A stretch of 64,000 nt of DNA from Amphiduros pacificus (taxonomy: Eukaryota > Annelida > Polychaeta > Phyllodocida > Hesionidae). Numbering within the stretch: the first letter of the stretch is position 1; each line of letters opens with the position of its first letter. The position numbers and the translations under genes are program-made. Location of the stretch: the NCBI GenBank assembly GCA_949316495.1, contig OX439010.1, positions 18,853,766 through 18,917,765 of the forward strand. The letters are read 5' to 3'. Shown piece by piece: positions 36,451-47,459 of this stretch. A model generated the notes under the pieces. That model made no database searches and was not told the DNA's origin. It saw nothing but the letters and a program-made list of their open reading frames with translations.

Positions 36451-36664
36451 CAGTTCACAGCCAAACATCTATATGGTCACACACTAACGTGACATAAATG
36501 AGGTCACACGCAACCATCGCATGACTATATTATGTCATACATAATGTATGCTTGACCAAATAGTGGGACTCAAAAGATATGCCTGGCCAGATGATGTCAT
36601 ATGTCATGCGTGGTCTTATTTTGTCATGTTTATGCGTGACCACATAGATGTTTGGCTCCAACTG
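36451..36664. mobile_element. MITE-like inverted-repeat element, copy A
   Basis: The left end CAGTTCACAGCCAAACATCT is mirrored at the right end by AGATGTTTGGCTCCAACTG; the match is imperfect in the CAC/GG part. The match extends inward to CTATNTGGTCAC. The ~214 bp interior is built of GTCATGCGTGGTC / GTGACC words in both orientations and has no coding frame. A related element with the same ends lies at 59251-59454. The pair supports a real mobile family rather than a chance palindrome. Confidence 0.75.
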
Positions 36665-36837
36665 TTGATGACCACTACCAGCTGCTACTGTGCTGGTGAC
36701 TAACACGCGGCGCCCCCATGAGGCAACACTTCATTTTGAAAAATTAAAAAGGCACACTGTCTGCTAACAGTAAACTCTGGGAGAGTGGTAATGAAATCAT
36801 AAATATTATTGTCTCCATACTAGAGTATGGGTATTAA
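36665..36837. other. Junction region upstream of the LINE
   Basis: GC-rich words (ACACGCGGCGCCCCC near 36701) pass into A+T-rich DNA and an A11 run (36836-36846). The frame continuous with the LINE has a stop at 36835-36837, and no endonuclease-like sequence could be recognised before it. The 5' breakpoint of the LINE therefore lies in or near this segment. Confidence 0.5.
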
Positions 36838-39288
36838 AAAAAAAAAGGGTATACATATTATGATTGTGCAAATGAAGCTAAGTCATGTATAGACCATTTT
36901 AGTGTACATTATGCGCTATGTGATTCTGTTCTGTGCATTCAGAGATGTGAGCATGCTTTGAATCCATCCAAGCATCTGCCGGTGATTATGGACCTGAGTA
37001 TAGAGACAGAAAGGCGGCCCGTGGAGGTAGAGGAGGACCCGCAGCCCGAGCCCGCCATCTGCTGGCACAGAGTGACTGAGGTCCACACAAAGCAGTACCA
37101 GCAAAGGCAGCAGAAGTTGATCTCTGAGCTTAAAGACTATGATGTGGCATGTTGTAGTGATGTCATATGTGAGAGTGGTGCACATAGAGATCAGATAGAC
37201 AGTTGGTGTTCAGAGCTTATAGACTGTTGCCTCAGTGCAGATGCTGTGTTCCCTCGTGTCAAGAAGCAGTCGAGGAACCGGCCTGGGTGGAGTGAGGATG
37301 TGAAACCATACAAAGATGAGTGCTTATGGTGGCATAATGTATGGGTTGGCTGTGGCAAGCCCTCGGTAGGAATGATATATGATTGTATGAGAGATGCTAA
37401 AAGACAATTTATGTATGCCAATAGAAGAAACAAGAGGAGAGAGGCCCAGCTGAGAGATGAGAAGATGGTAGTGGCAGTGGCTGAAAGCAGGTCGAGAGAT
37501 TTCTTTAAGGAAGTGAGGAAGATGCACCCAAGGGACAGGCTGCCGGATACTGTGGATGGCCAATCAGATTCCGCAGTCATTGCTGAGAACTTTGCCTCCA
37601 AATACAGACAGCTGTATAACTCTGTGCCCTCGAGTGCTGAAGGTATGGAGAGAGTGAACATACATGTACGGCAGCAGTGTGTGCAGTATGAGGAGGAGGA
37701 TAGGGTAGTCTCAGAGGAGAACATCAATGATGCTGTAGACTATCTGAAGGCAAACAAGTCTGATGGTGATAGAGGCCTCATCTCCAACCATCTGATCATG
37801 AGTGGAGCAGGTATGAGGGAGCAACTCTCGAAGCTGGTGACGGCCATAATAACTCATGGTTACCAGCCGAAGGATGTTCTGATAGGAACCATTTCCTCGA
37901 TCCCAAAAAGTAAGAAGGAGAGCCTGTGTACTAGTACAAATTACCGGGGCATCACTCTGTGCTCGTCCATTGCCAAGCTCATAGACGTCATCATGATCAT
38001 GAGGTATCAGAAGCTGCTGAGCACCAGTGAGATGCAGTATGCGTTTAAGAAGGACCATAGCACCACTATGTGTACGCTGATGCTGAAAGAAGTGGTCAAC
38101 TACTACCTTGACAACAAGTCCGAAGTGTATGCCTGCTTCATCGATGCCACCAAAGCATTTGATCGTGTGAGGCATGACAAGCTTTTCCAGCTGCTGATCG
38201 ATAGAGGGGTTCCAGGATTGGCATTGCGGTCTATGCTTGACCTATACCAGAGACAGGTAATGAGGACTGTTTGGAGAGGGCATCATTCAACTGTGTTTGA
38301 GACATGCAACGGCATCCGTCAGGGGGGAATTATTTCACCTCTCATGTTTTGTGTGTACATGGATGAGCTGCTCAACAGGTTGGAGGCTGGTGGAGTCGGT
38401 TGCTGGGTGGGTAGGCACTACTACGGTGCTCTAGGTTACGCAGATGACCTTACCCTACTTGTACCCAGTGTATCTGGTCTGAGAACAATGGTCGCCTCTT
38501 GTGAAGGTTTTGGGGAGGAGTACAGTGTCGGGTATAACCCAGTCAAGACCAAGTGTATGCTTTTCAGTCGACGGGCAGTAACGGCGAAACCACTGGTCGA
38601 GCTGAACGGAAGTGCGCTGGCATGGGTGGACAGCACAGAGCACCTTGGCAATCACTTAGAATCTACGTTGTCGGAGAAGAAGGAGATACTTGAGAAGAAG
38701 GGTGATCTGATAGGCCGAGTGAACACAGTGTTAGCCACATTGGTGAGGAGTAGTGACCTGGTGTTGGCAAGTGTCTTTAACTCTCAGTGTGCTCACTTCT
38801 ATGGTGCCCAGGCCTGGGACCTCACGGACAGAGAAGTGGAGAGTTTTCAGAGAACCTGGAATCGGTGTGTGAGAAGACTACTGAGGCTGCCGTACAGGAC
38901 ACACACAAGATACCTCCCACATCTACTAGGCACATGTAGCGCCATGGATCAAATCTATAGACGCTCTCTCAAGATGATCCAAACTATGATCAAGAGTGAT
39001 AATAGCAGAACAGCATTTATGGCGAGCCTATGTGCTGGAACAGCGAAAAGTGTGATTGGCAGGAATGTGAGAGTGATTGCTAAGAGACTGAAGGCAGAGG
39101 TCAGTGAAGTGATGACAAGTGGGCATGGGATGCTCAAGCATGCATACATCGATGAGTGTACGGATCATGATCACATGGCGCTTTCTCTTATAATGGAAAT
39201 GAGAGAATGTATTTGTGGTAGCAAGATGATAGCTGGTTTTAATGTTTCAAATATGGAAGACATTTTAAATGAAGTCTGTGAAAACTAA
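36838..39288 (+). CDS. LINE ORF2 fragment: endonuclease C-terminus plus reverse transcriptase
   Basis: This protein copies LINE RNA into DNA at a nicked target. The frame is open from 36838; counting residues from 36958, it gives 776 residues. Upstream of 36958 it reads GYTYYDCANEAKSCIDHF and then NPSKHLPVIMDLSI, the end of an APE-type endonuclease with the usual SDH replaced by SKH. Reverse transcriptase motifs follow in order: YRGITL (329), FIDATKAFD (394-402, catalytic D396), NGIRQGG (451-457) and YADD (494-497, catalytic D496 and D497). All three catalytic aspartates are present. The region after about 600 has a CVRRLLRLPYRTHTRYLPHLL segment typical of this LINE group. No RNase H domain is visible. 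The first in-frame codon at 36958 is TTG, not ATG, so the true start is lost with the 5' end. Autonomous activity is unlikely without the rest of the endonuclease. Confidence 0.9.
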   Translation, partial: KKKGYTYYDCANEAKSCIDHFSVHYALCDSVLCIQRCEHALNPSKHLPVIMDLSIETERRPVEVEEDPQPEPAICWHRVTEVHTKQYQQRQQKLISELKDYDVACCSDVICESGAHRDQIDSWCSELIDCCLSADAVFPRVKKQSRNRPGWSEDVKPYKDECLWWHNVWVGCGKPSVGMIYDCMRDAKRQFMYANRRNKRREAQLRDEKMVVAVAESRSRDFFKEVRKMHPRDRLPDTVDGQSDSAVIAENFASKYRQLYNSVPSSAEGMERVNIHVRQQCVQYEEEDRVVSEENINDAVDYLKANKSDGDRGLISNHLIMSGAGMREQLSKLVTAIITHGYQPKDVLIGTISSIPKSKKESLCTSTNYRGITLCSSIAKLIDVIMIMRYQKLLSTSEMQYAFKKDHSTTMCTLMLKEVVNYYLDNKSEVYACFIDATKAFDRVRHDKLFQLLIDRGVPGLALRSMLDLYQRQVMRTVWRGHHSTVFETCNGIRQGGIISPLMFCVYMDELLNRLEAGGVGCWVGRHYYGALGYADDLTLLVPSVSGLRTMVASCEGFGEEYSVGYNPVKTKCMLFSRRAVTAKPLVELNGSALAWVDSTEHLGNHLESTLSEKKEILEKKGDLIGRVNTVLATLVRSSDLVLASVFNSQCAHFYGAQAWDLTDREVESFQRTWNRCVRRLLRLPYRTHTRYLPHLLGTCSAMDQIYRRSLKMIQTMIKSDNSRTAFMASLCAGTAKSVIGRNVRVIAKRLKAEVSEVMTSGHGMLKHAYIDECTDHDHMALSLIMEMRECICGSKMIAGFNVSNMEDILNEVCEN

Positions 39289-39358
39289 TGTGAATAATTT
39301 TTTAACCTGTATTTAATGTAAACAATACTCTATTCCATTTTAATGTGAAATGTGAATG

Positions 39359-39364
39359 AATAAA
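39359..39364 (+). terminator. Polyadenylation signal of the LINE
   Basis: AATAAA lies 70 bp after the LINE stop codon and just before the TA-rich 3' terminus. Its position fits the end of the LINE transcript. Confidence 0.55.
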
Positions 39365-39386
39365 ATAATTTATATATATATATATT

Positions 39387-41001
39387 ACTACTAATCAATA
39401 CTGGTATGTCTTTTTTTCATAAAAGTTACATTTTCACAAAAGCATTCCCTTTAATTATGTGTCCATCAATCAAAGACCTTGAAAAACCTTGCATTTTTTC
39501 ATTGTCATGATACCTTTATTGGTGTTTAACTGCTGTGTGTGGAGAACTTTCTTCAAAATGTGATATTTTGAAGAAAGTAATTTGGACCTGAATCAGACGA
39601 GCAATCTTTTAAGTTAAACGATCATCAGTCTGAGTCCTATATGGATTCTTGTCTTGTGTACTGAGCTATTTTCTTGGCCTGTGGCATAAAAATGCATAAT
39701 CCCTGAGTTTCTATGCTTGAACTTGTCAAAAATGATCCATGCATTCTAGCATTCTAAAATGCAATTTTTACCTCAGGATGTGCATCTTGCGATAAGAAAA
39801 AAAAAAGAATATGGCTCTGAAAGAGTATGTCTTTTGGTGACTTTACGGTAGATTTTTGGTTTGATGTCTGTGAGGAGAGCGAGGCATTATATGAAGCAGT
39901 GAGAGGAGGAATGGCGGACAAGCAAGCTTCACAAAGCCAGCTCCCAGCATCCATCAGGCCGGCCATTGTTAGGATAGGATGGGAGGTGTGATAGAGGTGA
40001 GGACAACAACCCACTGAGGTGATTAAGTCAGGTGTGACACACATAGGCAGCGGCCCTCACAGCTTTATTAGGCCTAAGAACATAGTAACCATTTCAGAGG
40101 CAACCAAATCACATTAAATTTATATTCTTGAAGTCAGGAAAGCCTGAATTATCACAAATCAATATCTAAAATCTCTGTCTGAAGATGATTTCTTTATTTA
40201 TTTTTTATACTTAACATGGATGCCACTATTGCAGATAATAGATTCCTTAACACAAATGCAATTAAACTGGTTTGGTGTTATTGGATAAAGTCACATAAGG
40301 TGCAAATTCTAGATTAATATATCACATAAACAGGTTCATTAGAGAAAGAATATCATGCACATGTAGCACGTGTAGTATTTGTATTCATAACATTTCCTTT
40401 CATTTTGATTCATATTGAGTCTACATAATATGTGATATGTATTTAGAACAATCAGATTTGCCATGTGTCTATTCTACAATGTTGTCAGCTTGACACAACA
40501 CACAACAATAAACCCAACTCCTGTGAAAAATAAAACATTATTTGTTTTGTAAGAATTGCCAAGTAAAGCAGATTGTCAGATTCAATCAACTGGGTCATGT
40601 CAGGTCAGGTCAGGGCAGATAAGGTCAGATAAGGTAAGGTCGGGCCAGGTTAGTTTTGGTCAGGTTTTGTCAGATAAGGTTAAAGTAAAGCCTCTGGTGA
40701 CACAATTAATACATGCCATGCTTAAAAAGAAACAACTTTCAAATAACCTAAATTTATATTTAGAGTGACATTATGACTATTCTATGATGAATGTCTTGTA
40801 TGCCTAAACGGTTTCAATCCAGGACTCAATGTTTTGCTCAGTCACCAGGACTCAATGCCTTACTCATTTCAAAGAGTAACTGGGGATCTTTGTTTTGTAT
40901 TATCACATAGGCATGATAACACAAACTACGGTCTTTGACAACCAATCAAGGAGCACTGGCTGGAGTAAGACACAACTCAGTAACATATATCCAACTTAGG
41001 T
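39387..41001. other. AT-rich DNA with a short GGTCA-type repeat
   Basis: At about 40592-40684 the words GGTCAGGTCAGG, AGATAAGGTCAG and GGTAAGGTC form a short degenerate 5/10 bp repeat. The remainder shows no gene. The minus frame at 39754-40044 has no recognised domain. Confidence 0.5.
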
Positions 41002-42345
41002 GCTATGGAGGCTAGCCCAGATGGTAATATACAGGTTGGAGCTATGGAAGCTGGCTAGCCCAGGTGGTAATATACAGGTTGGAGCTATGGAGGCTGGCTA
41101 GCCCAGGTGGTAATATACAGGTCTGAGCTATGGAGACTGGCTAGCCCAGGTGGTAATATACAGGTTGGCGCTATGGAGACTGGCTAGCCCATGTGGTAAT
41201 ATACAGGTTGGAGCTATGGAGGCCGGCTAGCCCAGGTGGTAATATACAGGTTGGAGCTATGGAGGCCGGCTAGCCCAGGTGGTAATATACAGGTTGGAGC
41301 TATGGAGGCTGGCTAGCCCAGGTGGTAATATACAGGTTGGAGCTATGGAGGCCGGCTAGCCCAGGTGGTAATATACAGGTTGGAGCTATGGAGGCTGGCT
41401 AGCCCAGGTGGTAATATACAGGTTGGAGCTATGGAGGCTGGCTAGCCCAGGTGGTAATATACAGGTTGGAGCTATGGAGGCCGGCTAGCCCAGGTGGTAA
41501 TATACAGGTCGGAGCTATGGAGGCTGGCTAGCCCAGGTGGTAATATACAGGTCGGAGCTGTGGAGGCTGGCTAGCCCAGGTGGTAATATACAGGTTGGAG
41601 GTATGGAGACCAGCTAGCCCAGGTGGTAATATACAGGTTGGAGGTATGGAGGCCGGCTAGCCCAGGTGGTAATATACAGGTTGGAGCTATGGAGGCCGGC
41701 TAGCCCAGGTGGTAATATACAGGTTGGAGCTATGGAGGCCGGTTAGCCCAGGTGGTAATATACAGGTCGGAGCTATGGAGGCCGGCTAGCCGAGGTGGTA
41801 ATATACAGGTTGGAGCTATGGAGGCCGGCTAGCCCAGGTGGTAATATACAGGTTGGAGCTATGGAGGCCGGCTAGCCCAGGTGGTAATATACAGGTTGGA
41901 GCTATGGAGGCTGGCTAGCCCAGGTGGTAATATACAGGTTGGAGCTGTGGAGGCTGGCTAGCCCAGGTGGTAATATACAGGTCGGAGCTGTGGAGGCTGG
42001 CTAGCCCAGGTGGTAATATACAGGTTGGAGCTATGGAGGCTGGCTAGCCCAGGTGGTAATATACAGGTTGGAGCTATGGAGGCTGGCTAGCCCAGGTGGT
42101 AATATACAGGTTGAAGCTATGGAGGCTGGCTAACCCAAGTGGTAATATACAGGTTGGAGCTATGGAGGCTGGCTAGCCCAGGTTCTAAGGTAGGAGCTAA
42201 AGAGGCTGGCTAGCCCAGGTGGTAATATACAGGTTGGAGCTATGGAGGCTGGCTAGCCCAGGTGGTAATATACAGGTTGAAGCTATGGAGGCTGGCTAGC
42301 CCAGGTTCTAAGGTAGGAGCTACAGAGGCTGGCTAGCCCAGGTGT
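41002..42345. repeat. Minisatellite, 43 bp unit, about 31 copies
   Basis: The unit contains GGCTGGCTAGCCCAGGTGGT and then AATATACAGGTTGGAGCTAT. The main variants are GCCGGC for GCTGGC and GGTCGG for GGTTGG. At the right end a shortened variant (GGTTCTAAGGTAGGAGCTA) occurs at 42181 and again at 42304, about three units apart, showing a local block duplication. The array has few frames because each unit carries stops. Confidence 0.96.
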
Positions 42346-43514
42346 TAGCAGCCCACTGCAGGTGAGATTCCCGCTACTGCAGGCAGCCATTCTTCACCTG
42401 CATCTCACTGGCTAGAACCTGCAGTAACATCAAGACACATATAATATCACATCTACTCGCTCCCATATCAGCCATCCTTCCCATCTCACTCATCAAAATC
42501 TATCAAAATTCAACAGAATGCTAAAAACTAGATTTCACTTTTCAATAAAATGACAATCTATGCTTTAGAAATGTACTTATATATCCTAAAATTATCATAT
42601 TTTAATGCTTTATATTTTTTCTCTGAATGGTACTTTTAGCATCATTTGAATATAACAGTACATGTAATGCTGTAAAATGCACAAAAATGAAAAACATAGT
42701 CATTTCTATAGATGTATATAGATGCATGTCACGCTGACAGTATTCAAAAGATATCTCCCAATTTAAGTGATTTTACATATTCTGAGTCTGATCTAACTGT
42801 ACTGTATGGAGTAAAAATGATGTATCACTTTCAATACTTCATCATGTATTAAAAGTCACAAACTGCAGCTCAAGAAACTGATACTTAAGCTTGCAAGTGA
42901 AAACAACTCATTTCTGCTCCAACATCATTTCCCCCGTCCCGCCATGTTTTCCTATTTTGAATTGTATCCCTGAGCACAACTGTTTAATGGGATCCATTAG
43001 GCATATCCATTAAGGTTATGAACATTCTTTATTCTGTGTTTGAAGTACACTTCATGTTTTCTTTTCTCCTTTGACCCCATTTCCATCCACTACCATGTTT
43101 TTGTCCTCTTTTCTTTGATAACAAAGGTTTTTGTTCAGGCAAGGAACATGGGTTCAGGTATCTATTAAGAAAATGATGAATATGACCTAGATTGAGTTAT
43201 ATTTGTCACAATTTAGACTTGTAAAATCTTGCCACTGGGCCATAATGCCCTGCTCCTTTAAAAGAAAATTAATAATTCACACTTTCTAAATTATGCCTGA
43301 CCATTTATAAAATATCACTAAATCTAGTCATTATTTAAGAGTTGGCAATAATATCCTATAAACTTTTATCAAATGTGAAGATTTTGGACCAAAATGCTCA
43401 TTATTTATACATAATACATAAATCAAATTCTGCTGTCATTTTACATTAACACTCAATCCCATAAAGTTTTCTTAAATTGACTTGATTTTTTAAAATCTGG
43501 GGCTGTAAAATCAT
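42346..43514. other. Unique DNA after the 43 bp array, no gene
   Basis: The first 80 bp contain CTGCAGGTGAGATTCCCGC, which faintly resembles a tRNA-type B box and could be a decayed SINE end. The rest is AT-rich and unremarkable. Confidence 0.4.
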
Positions 43515-44040
43515 AAACATAACCCTCTTGGTTGATAGCTCTGCTGACCTGAATGAAAACAGATCACATGAACTGAGATCAGGTGTAACTAGCAAACAGG
43601 TTATGGTTTTCCATGCAAGCTCCCAATTCAATTTTGATGAGATATTCATTGACATTATTATCTTGTTACCAATTTCAATGGTATTATATGGTCGGTCCAT
43701 GAGGATACTAGTTTCAAAGAAAATTATATTGACATATTGAAGATACCTACAGTTGTTATCATATTATCCAGCAGGATCCTCTGCCAAACCTACACAGTCT
43801 TATTCAATAAATCTCTCACATTTCTACATACCAAGCATAAAGTTCCTCCTGTTAGTGATTGCTGAGATATGCTCTGCACAGAATTTGTGACCTTAAGGTC
43901 ACTGCATTAAGGTCAATGGGTGCAGGGGCCAAAAAAAAACCTGACAGTGCACATCTAATCCTTGTGTTTGTCATGCATGCCCAATATTTAGGATCTCCAG
44001 TTCATTGTTCAGGAGATCTTCTCTGAAACTTCTGGGTCGA
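43515..44040 (+). repeat. Dispersed repeat, copy 2 (related to 16.0-16.4 kb)
   Basis: It begins with GTTGATAGCTCTGCTGACCT (43530) and later has CATGCATGCCCAATATTTAG and ATCTCCAGTTCATTG (from 43974). The same two blocks occur in this order at 16.03-16.44 kb. This copy also holds GTGACCTTAAGGTCACTG, a palindromic pair of TGACCTT half-sites, and TAAGGTCAATGGGTGCAGG. The short frames at 43446-43740 are not convincing genes. Confidence 0.45.
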
Positions 44041-44194
44041 GTTTTTAGCTATTAGTAAACAAGAAGTTGTATTTTCAGGGGACTATTTCTATTTATTTTC
44101 CATTAGGCTCAGTTTTTTTTCCATTTTGTTATGATTTTTTCAAAAATCTAATAGCTATCCACCTTATCACAGATTTACAAGGACAACAGGTTAA

Positions 44195-44340
44195 CCCCTT
44201 CATGCATGGACCTCAGCTCACATGTAAAATTATATCATGAATTCAATGCTGGGAATGAAACCCATGACCTTTGGATCACCACAGAGGAACCGGTGCTATT
44301 AAGCTTGCCCTCTAAACAACTACACAACGGCCCATGGACC
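44195..44340 (-). mobile_element. tRNA-derived SINE, family 2, copy on the minus strand
   Basis: Read on the minus strand it has an A-box-like TGTGTAGTTGTTT segment and a B-box-like GGGTTTCATTCC (44252-44263). It then has ATTGAATTCATGATATAATT. The central block TTCCTCTGTGGTGATCCAAA followed by GGTCATGGGTT is shared exactly with the plus-strand copy at 51828-51958. Two copies in opposite orientation with the same tRNA-like head and the same tail define a SINE family. It is not a working tRNA. Confidence 0.75.
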
Positions 44341-45621
44341 TTCCCTCACTAGGGTCAATTATTGTAATAACTTGAAAAAAAACTCCCAAAAATGAAACAC
44401 ACTAATAACTCCTACAGGTATACAATCTAAGTTTTCTTATCAAACCTCAACCATGGTCATAAAATATGATTATTGATATTTCTTCTAGCCACAAATGTTC
44501 TCGTCACCCCAATACTCTGTACAATATCCCTTATATTTGCCATGCACCTATTTCTTTTTGATCCTGAGTTTTTACAGTTCCGGTTGCTATTTTTATAACA
44601 TTTACTGTATATTGTTTTCAATGGGGCTGGATGGCAACCCGTAAAAGGCTGATTAATCTTGGAAATCGTTTATACAAACTATAATAAATATGGACAGAGC
44701 AATGCCGATCTGTGAATCGTTGTGGAGTACAGTGGATCTTGAAGCAAGCAACCTTGGAGACTATTTCTTTTGATTTTGTAACTATGAGAGGATAATGACA
44801 AGTCAAATATATGTATCAAAGAACAGTATAAATTCCATTTTCAAAGAATGCTTTCTTGTCCACAATGCTTTCCCCATTGCTTGTATGTTCAGCTTCCTTT
44901 GCAACAATGCCACTTTCTGGCAAATGCTTATTAACATTTTGAGCTTGTCTAATGGCTGCTATGTGATGTCTCTGAGCTTTCCCATCCTGCACTGCAGGTC
45001 TACTGGAAGATATACGGTATATATTACAAAATGAACAGGTTGATATTGACGTCACCGAGTCCCTAGATTTCAATCTTTACTCATACATCCCTATCCCTGA
45101 AAAACTACCAAACTTCAAACCAATTCACACCTTGCTATTTCTTCGGGCTTAATCACTATATTTGGGAGGATATTTGCTGTGATTACAAGCTTGGCTCTTG
45201 TAGACTGCAAAGACAGTAACAATGAGCACGGGATTGAGGCTGTCATCACAAATATGGCTGAGTCAACAATATTGTTTAGCTGAAGTCTGTAACAAGAGAT
45301 AAAGCTGCCTGTCCCCTGGGACATTTTGTTGAATGTCGCATATTCAGACATTTATGAACAAAACAGTATCCTTTATTATAAAAACATAAAAATCCCTCTG
45401 TCCACTATAAGTATAGCATATTTGCTGAGAGACAGGAATAAGTTTTTCTACAAAGGAAAGGGTAATAGATAAAGACCTTTTGGACACAATACAATGGTTA
45501 TTAGATTACCAAATATAAAATCATATCTTGGGAAAACCAAGGCTTGAGAGTTCAACAGGATGCCCAATGTCTAGTTATATGCAGCCATGGCGTACAAGGC
45601 TTGACAAAAAAGCGAAAACCA
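44341..45621. other. AT-rich DNA, no gene recognised
   Basis: Short overlapping frames on both strands (44618-45351) show no motif. Nothing else is identified. Confidence 0.5.
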
Positions 45622-46648
45622 GGAGGAGACACAACAGATTATATGCGTATCAGGCAAGTGGAGACTCTGAAGAGACACAACTGGTTTTGTATATCAGGCA
45701 TGCTTGTACTCTGAAGAGACACAACTGGTTTTGTATATCAGGCAAGCTTGTACTCTGAAGAGAAACAACTGGATTTGTATATCAGGCAAGCTTGTACTCT
45801 GAAGAGAAACAACTGGTTTTGTATATCAGGCAAGCTTGTACTCTGAAGAGAAACAACTGGTTTTGTATATCCGGCATGCTTGTACTCTGAAGATAAAGAA
45901 CTGGTTTTGTATATGAGGCATTCTTGTACTCTGAAGAGAAACAACTGGTTTTGTATATCAGGCAACCTTGTACTCTGAAGAGAAACAACTGATTTTGTAT
46001 ATCAGGCAACCTTGTACTCTGAAGAAAAACAACTGATTTTGTATATCAGGCAAGCTTGTACTCTGAAGAGACACAACTGGTTTTGTATATCAGGCATGCT
46101 TGTACTCTGAAGAGAAACAATTGATTTTGTATATCAGGCAAGCTTGTACTCTGAAGAGAAACAACTGGTTTTGTATATCAGGCATGCTTGTACTCTGAAG
46201 AGAAACAATTGATTTTGTATATCAGGCAAGCTTGTACTCTGAAGAGAAACAACTGGTTTTGTATATCCGGCATGTTTGTACTCTAAAGATAAAGAACTGG
46301 TTTTGTATATCAGGCATGCTTGTACTCTGAAGAGAAACAACTGGTTTTGTATATCAGGCATGCTTGTACTCTGAAGAGAAACAACTGGTTTTGTATATCA
46401 GGCAAGCTTGTACTCTGAAGAGAAATAACTGTTTTTTTGGTATATCAGGCATCCTTGTACATGTACTCTGAAGAGAAACAACTGGTTTTGTATATCAGGC
46501 ATGCTTGTACTCTGAAGAGAAACAACTAATTTTGTATATCAGGCAAGCTTGTACTCTGAAGAGAAACAACTGATTTTGTATATCAGGCATGCTTGTACTC
46601 TGAAGAGAAACAACTGGTTTTGTATATCAGGCATGCTTGTACTCTGAA
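45622..46648. repeat. Minisatellite, 44 bp unit, about 23 copies
   Basis: The unit has AGGCATGCTTGTACTCTGAA then GAGAAACAACTGGTTTTGTA and TATC. GCATGC/GCAAGC alternation and an AGATAAAGAACTGG variant (45892 and 46286) mark subtypes. The first two copies at the left are diverged. The three 75-residue minus-strand frames are the repeat itself. Confidence 0.95.
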
Positions 46649-47459
46649 CTTATTTTCTGGGGTAATCTCGCCATATAATATTGGCAAAGGAATAAATACA
46701 ATATTAATTATAATAATAATAAGAAGAAGATATTTATATACCAAGCAAAGCTTGCTCATATATACCTGGATATTGCCAGAAATAATCACTTAATATTCTA
46801 GAGGAAAAAATTTGCTGCTACACCATGGCACATTATTCTGCTTTGCTGACTGTTTGTTTAGGGAGGAAGTCATTTGTCATCTCAGGTGGCCGGGCATTGT
46901 GACCAATAAGAGCTGAGTACAACAGCCATTCTCCTGTTGTCACAAAAGCATGCAGTGCATGTAAGGGTAGAGTGTGGGAGAAGATAATTAATTTTTCCTA
47001 CCTCTCCATGTCTACATCAAACATTATGTTCATTGAGCAACAGCAAAGTGGCATATTTTCATGGTATGACGAGTAACCAATTAAGATATTATTGAATTTA
47101 CTTGTAATTCTTAAATCTTTATTTGCAAAAAATGCCACAGGCATCCTTGCTTAAGTATTCTTAAATAGAGTTTCAAGTAGCATTAAATAATGTCATTGAG
47201 TAATACTAATCTGAGTATACATAGTAATCATACATAGAGTCTACAGTAATACTGATCTCTTTGTATAGAGTAATCATGCATAGAGTATGGAGTGTTTATA
47301 GTAATCATGTAAAGAGACTACAATAATACTAAAATTATTTTACATAGCAATCTTGTATGGAATCCAATCTGTATGTACATGTTGTAATCATGTAGAGAGA
47401 CGACAGTAATACTAAATTAAATATATTTTTTACATAGTAATCATGCAGAGTATGGAGAG
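46649..47459. other. Unique DNA leading into a decayed repeat edge
   Basis: The segment 46800-46990 is moderately GC-rich with no gene signal. From about 47200 words such as GTAATCATGCATAGAGTAT and AGTAATACTAA recur irregularly. They appear to be ancestral, diverged copies of the 42 bp unit that follows. Confidence 0.5.

Larger units (their letters stand above)
36838..39386 (+). mobile_element. 5'-truncated APE-type LINE (non-LTR retrotransposon)
   Basis: The element keeps the end of the apurinic-like endonuclease domain, a full reverse transcriptase and its C-terminal part. A short 3' UTR of ~98 bp follows, with AATAAA at 39359-39364 and a terminal TA run at 39370-39386. The 5' UTR, any ORF1 and most of the endonuclease are missing, as is common after incomplete target-primed reverse transcription. 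No LTRs are present and no target-site duplication was found by eye. The long uninterrupted frame suggests a fairly recent insertion. The clade is probably within the CR1/L2/Jockey assemblage but is not settled. This LINE, or a relative, could have supplied the machinery that moved the nearby SINEs; that is inference. Confidence 0.88.

Noticed and set aside
36916-38175. Minus-strand frames opposite the LINE
   Set aside because: They are the antisense of the reverse transcriptase frame and have no own motif.
36958-39288. Host telomerase or domesticated reverse transcriptase gene
   Set aside because: The upstream endonuclease end, LINE-type motif order, short 3' UTR with a TA tail and single-exon structure fit a LINE copy better.
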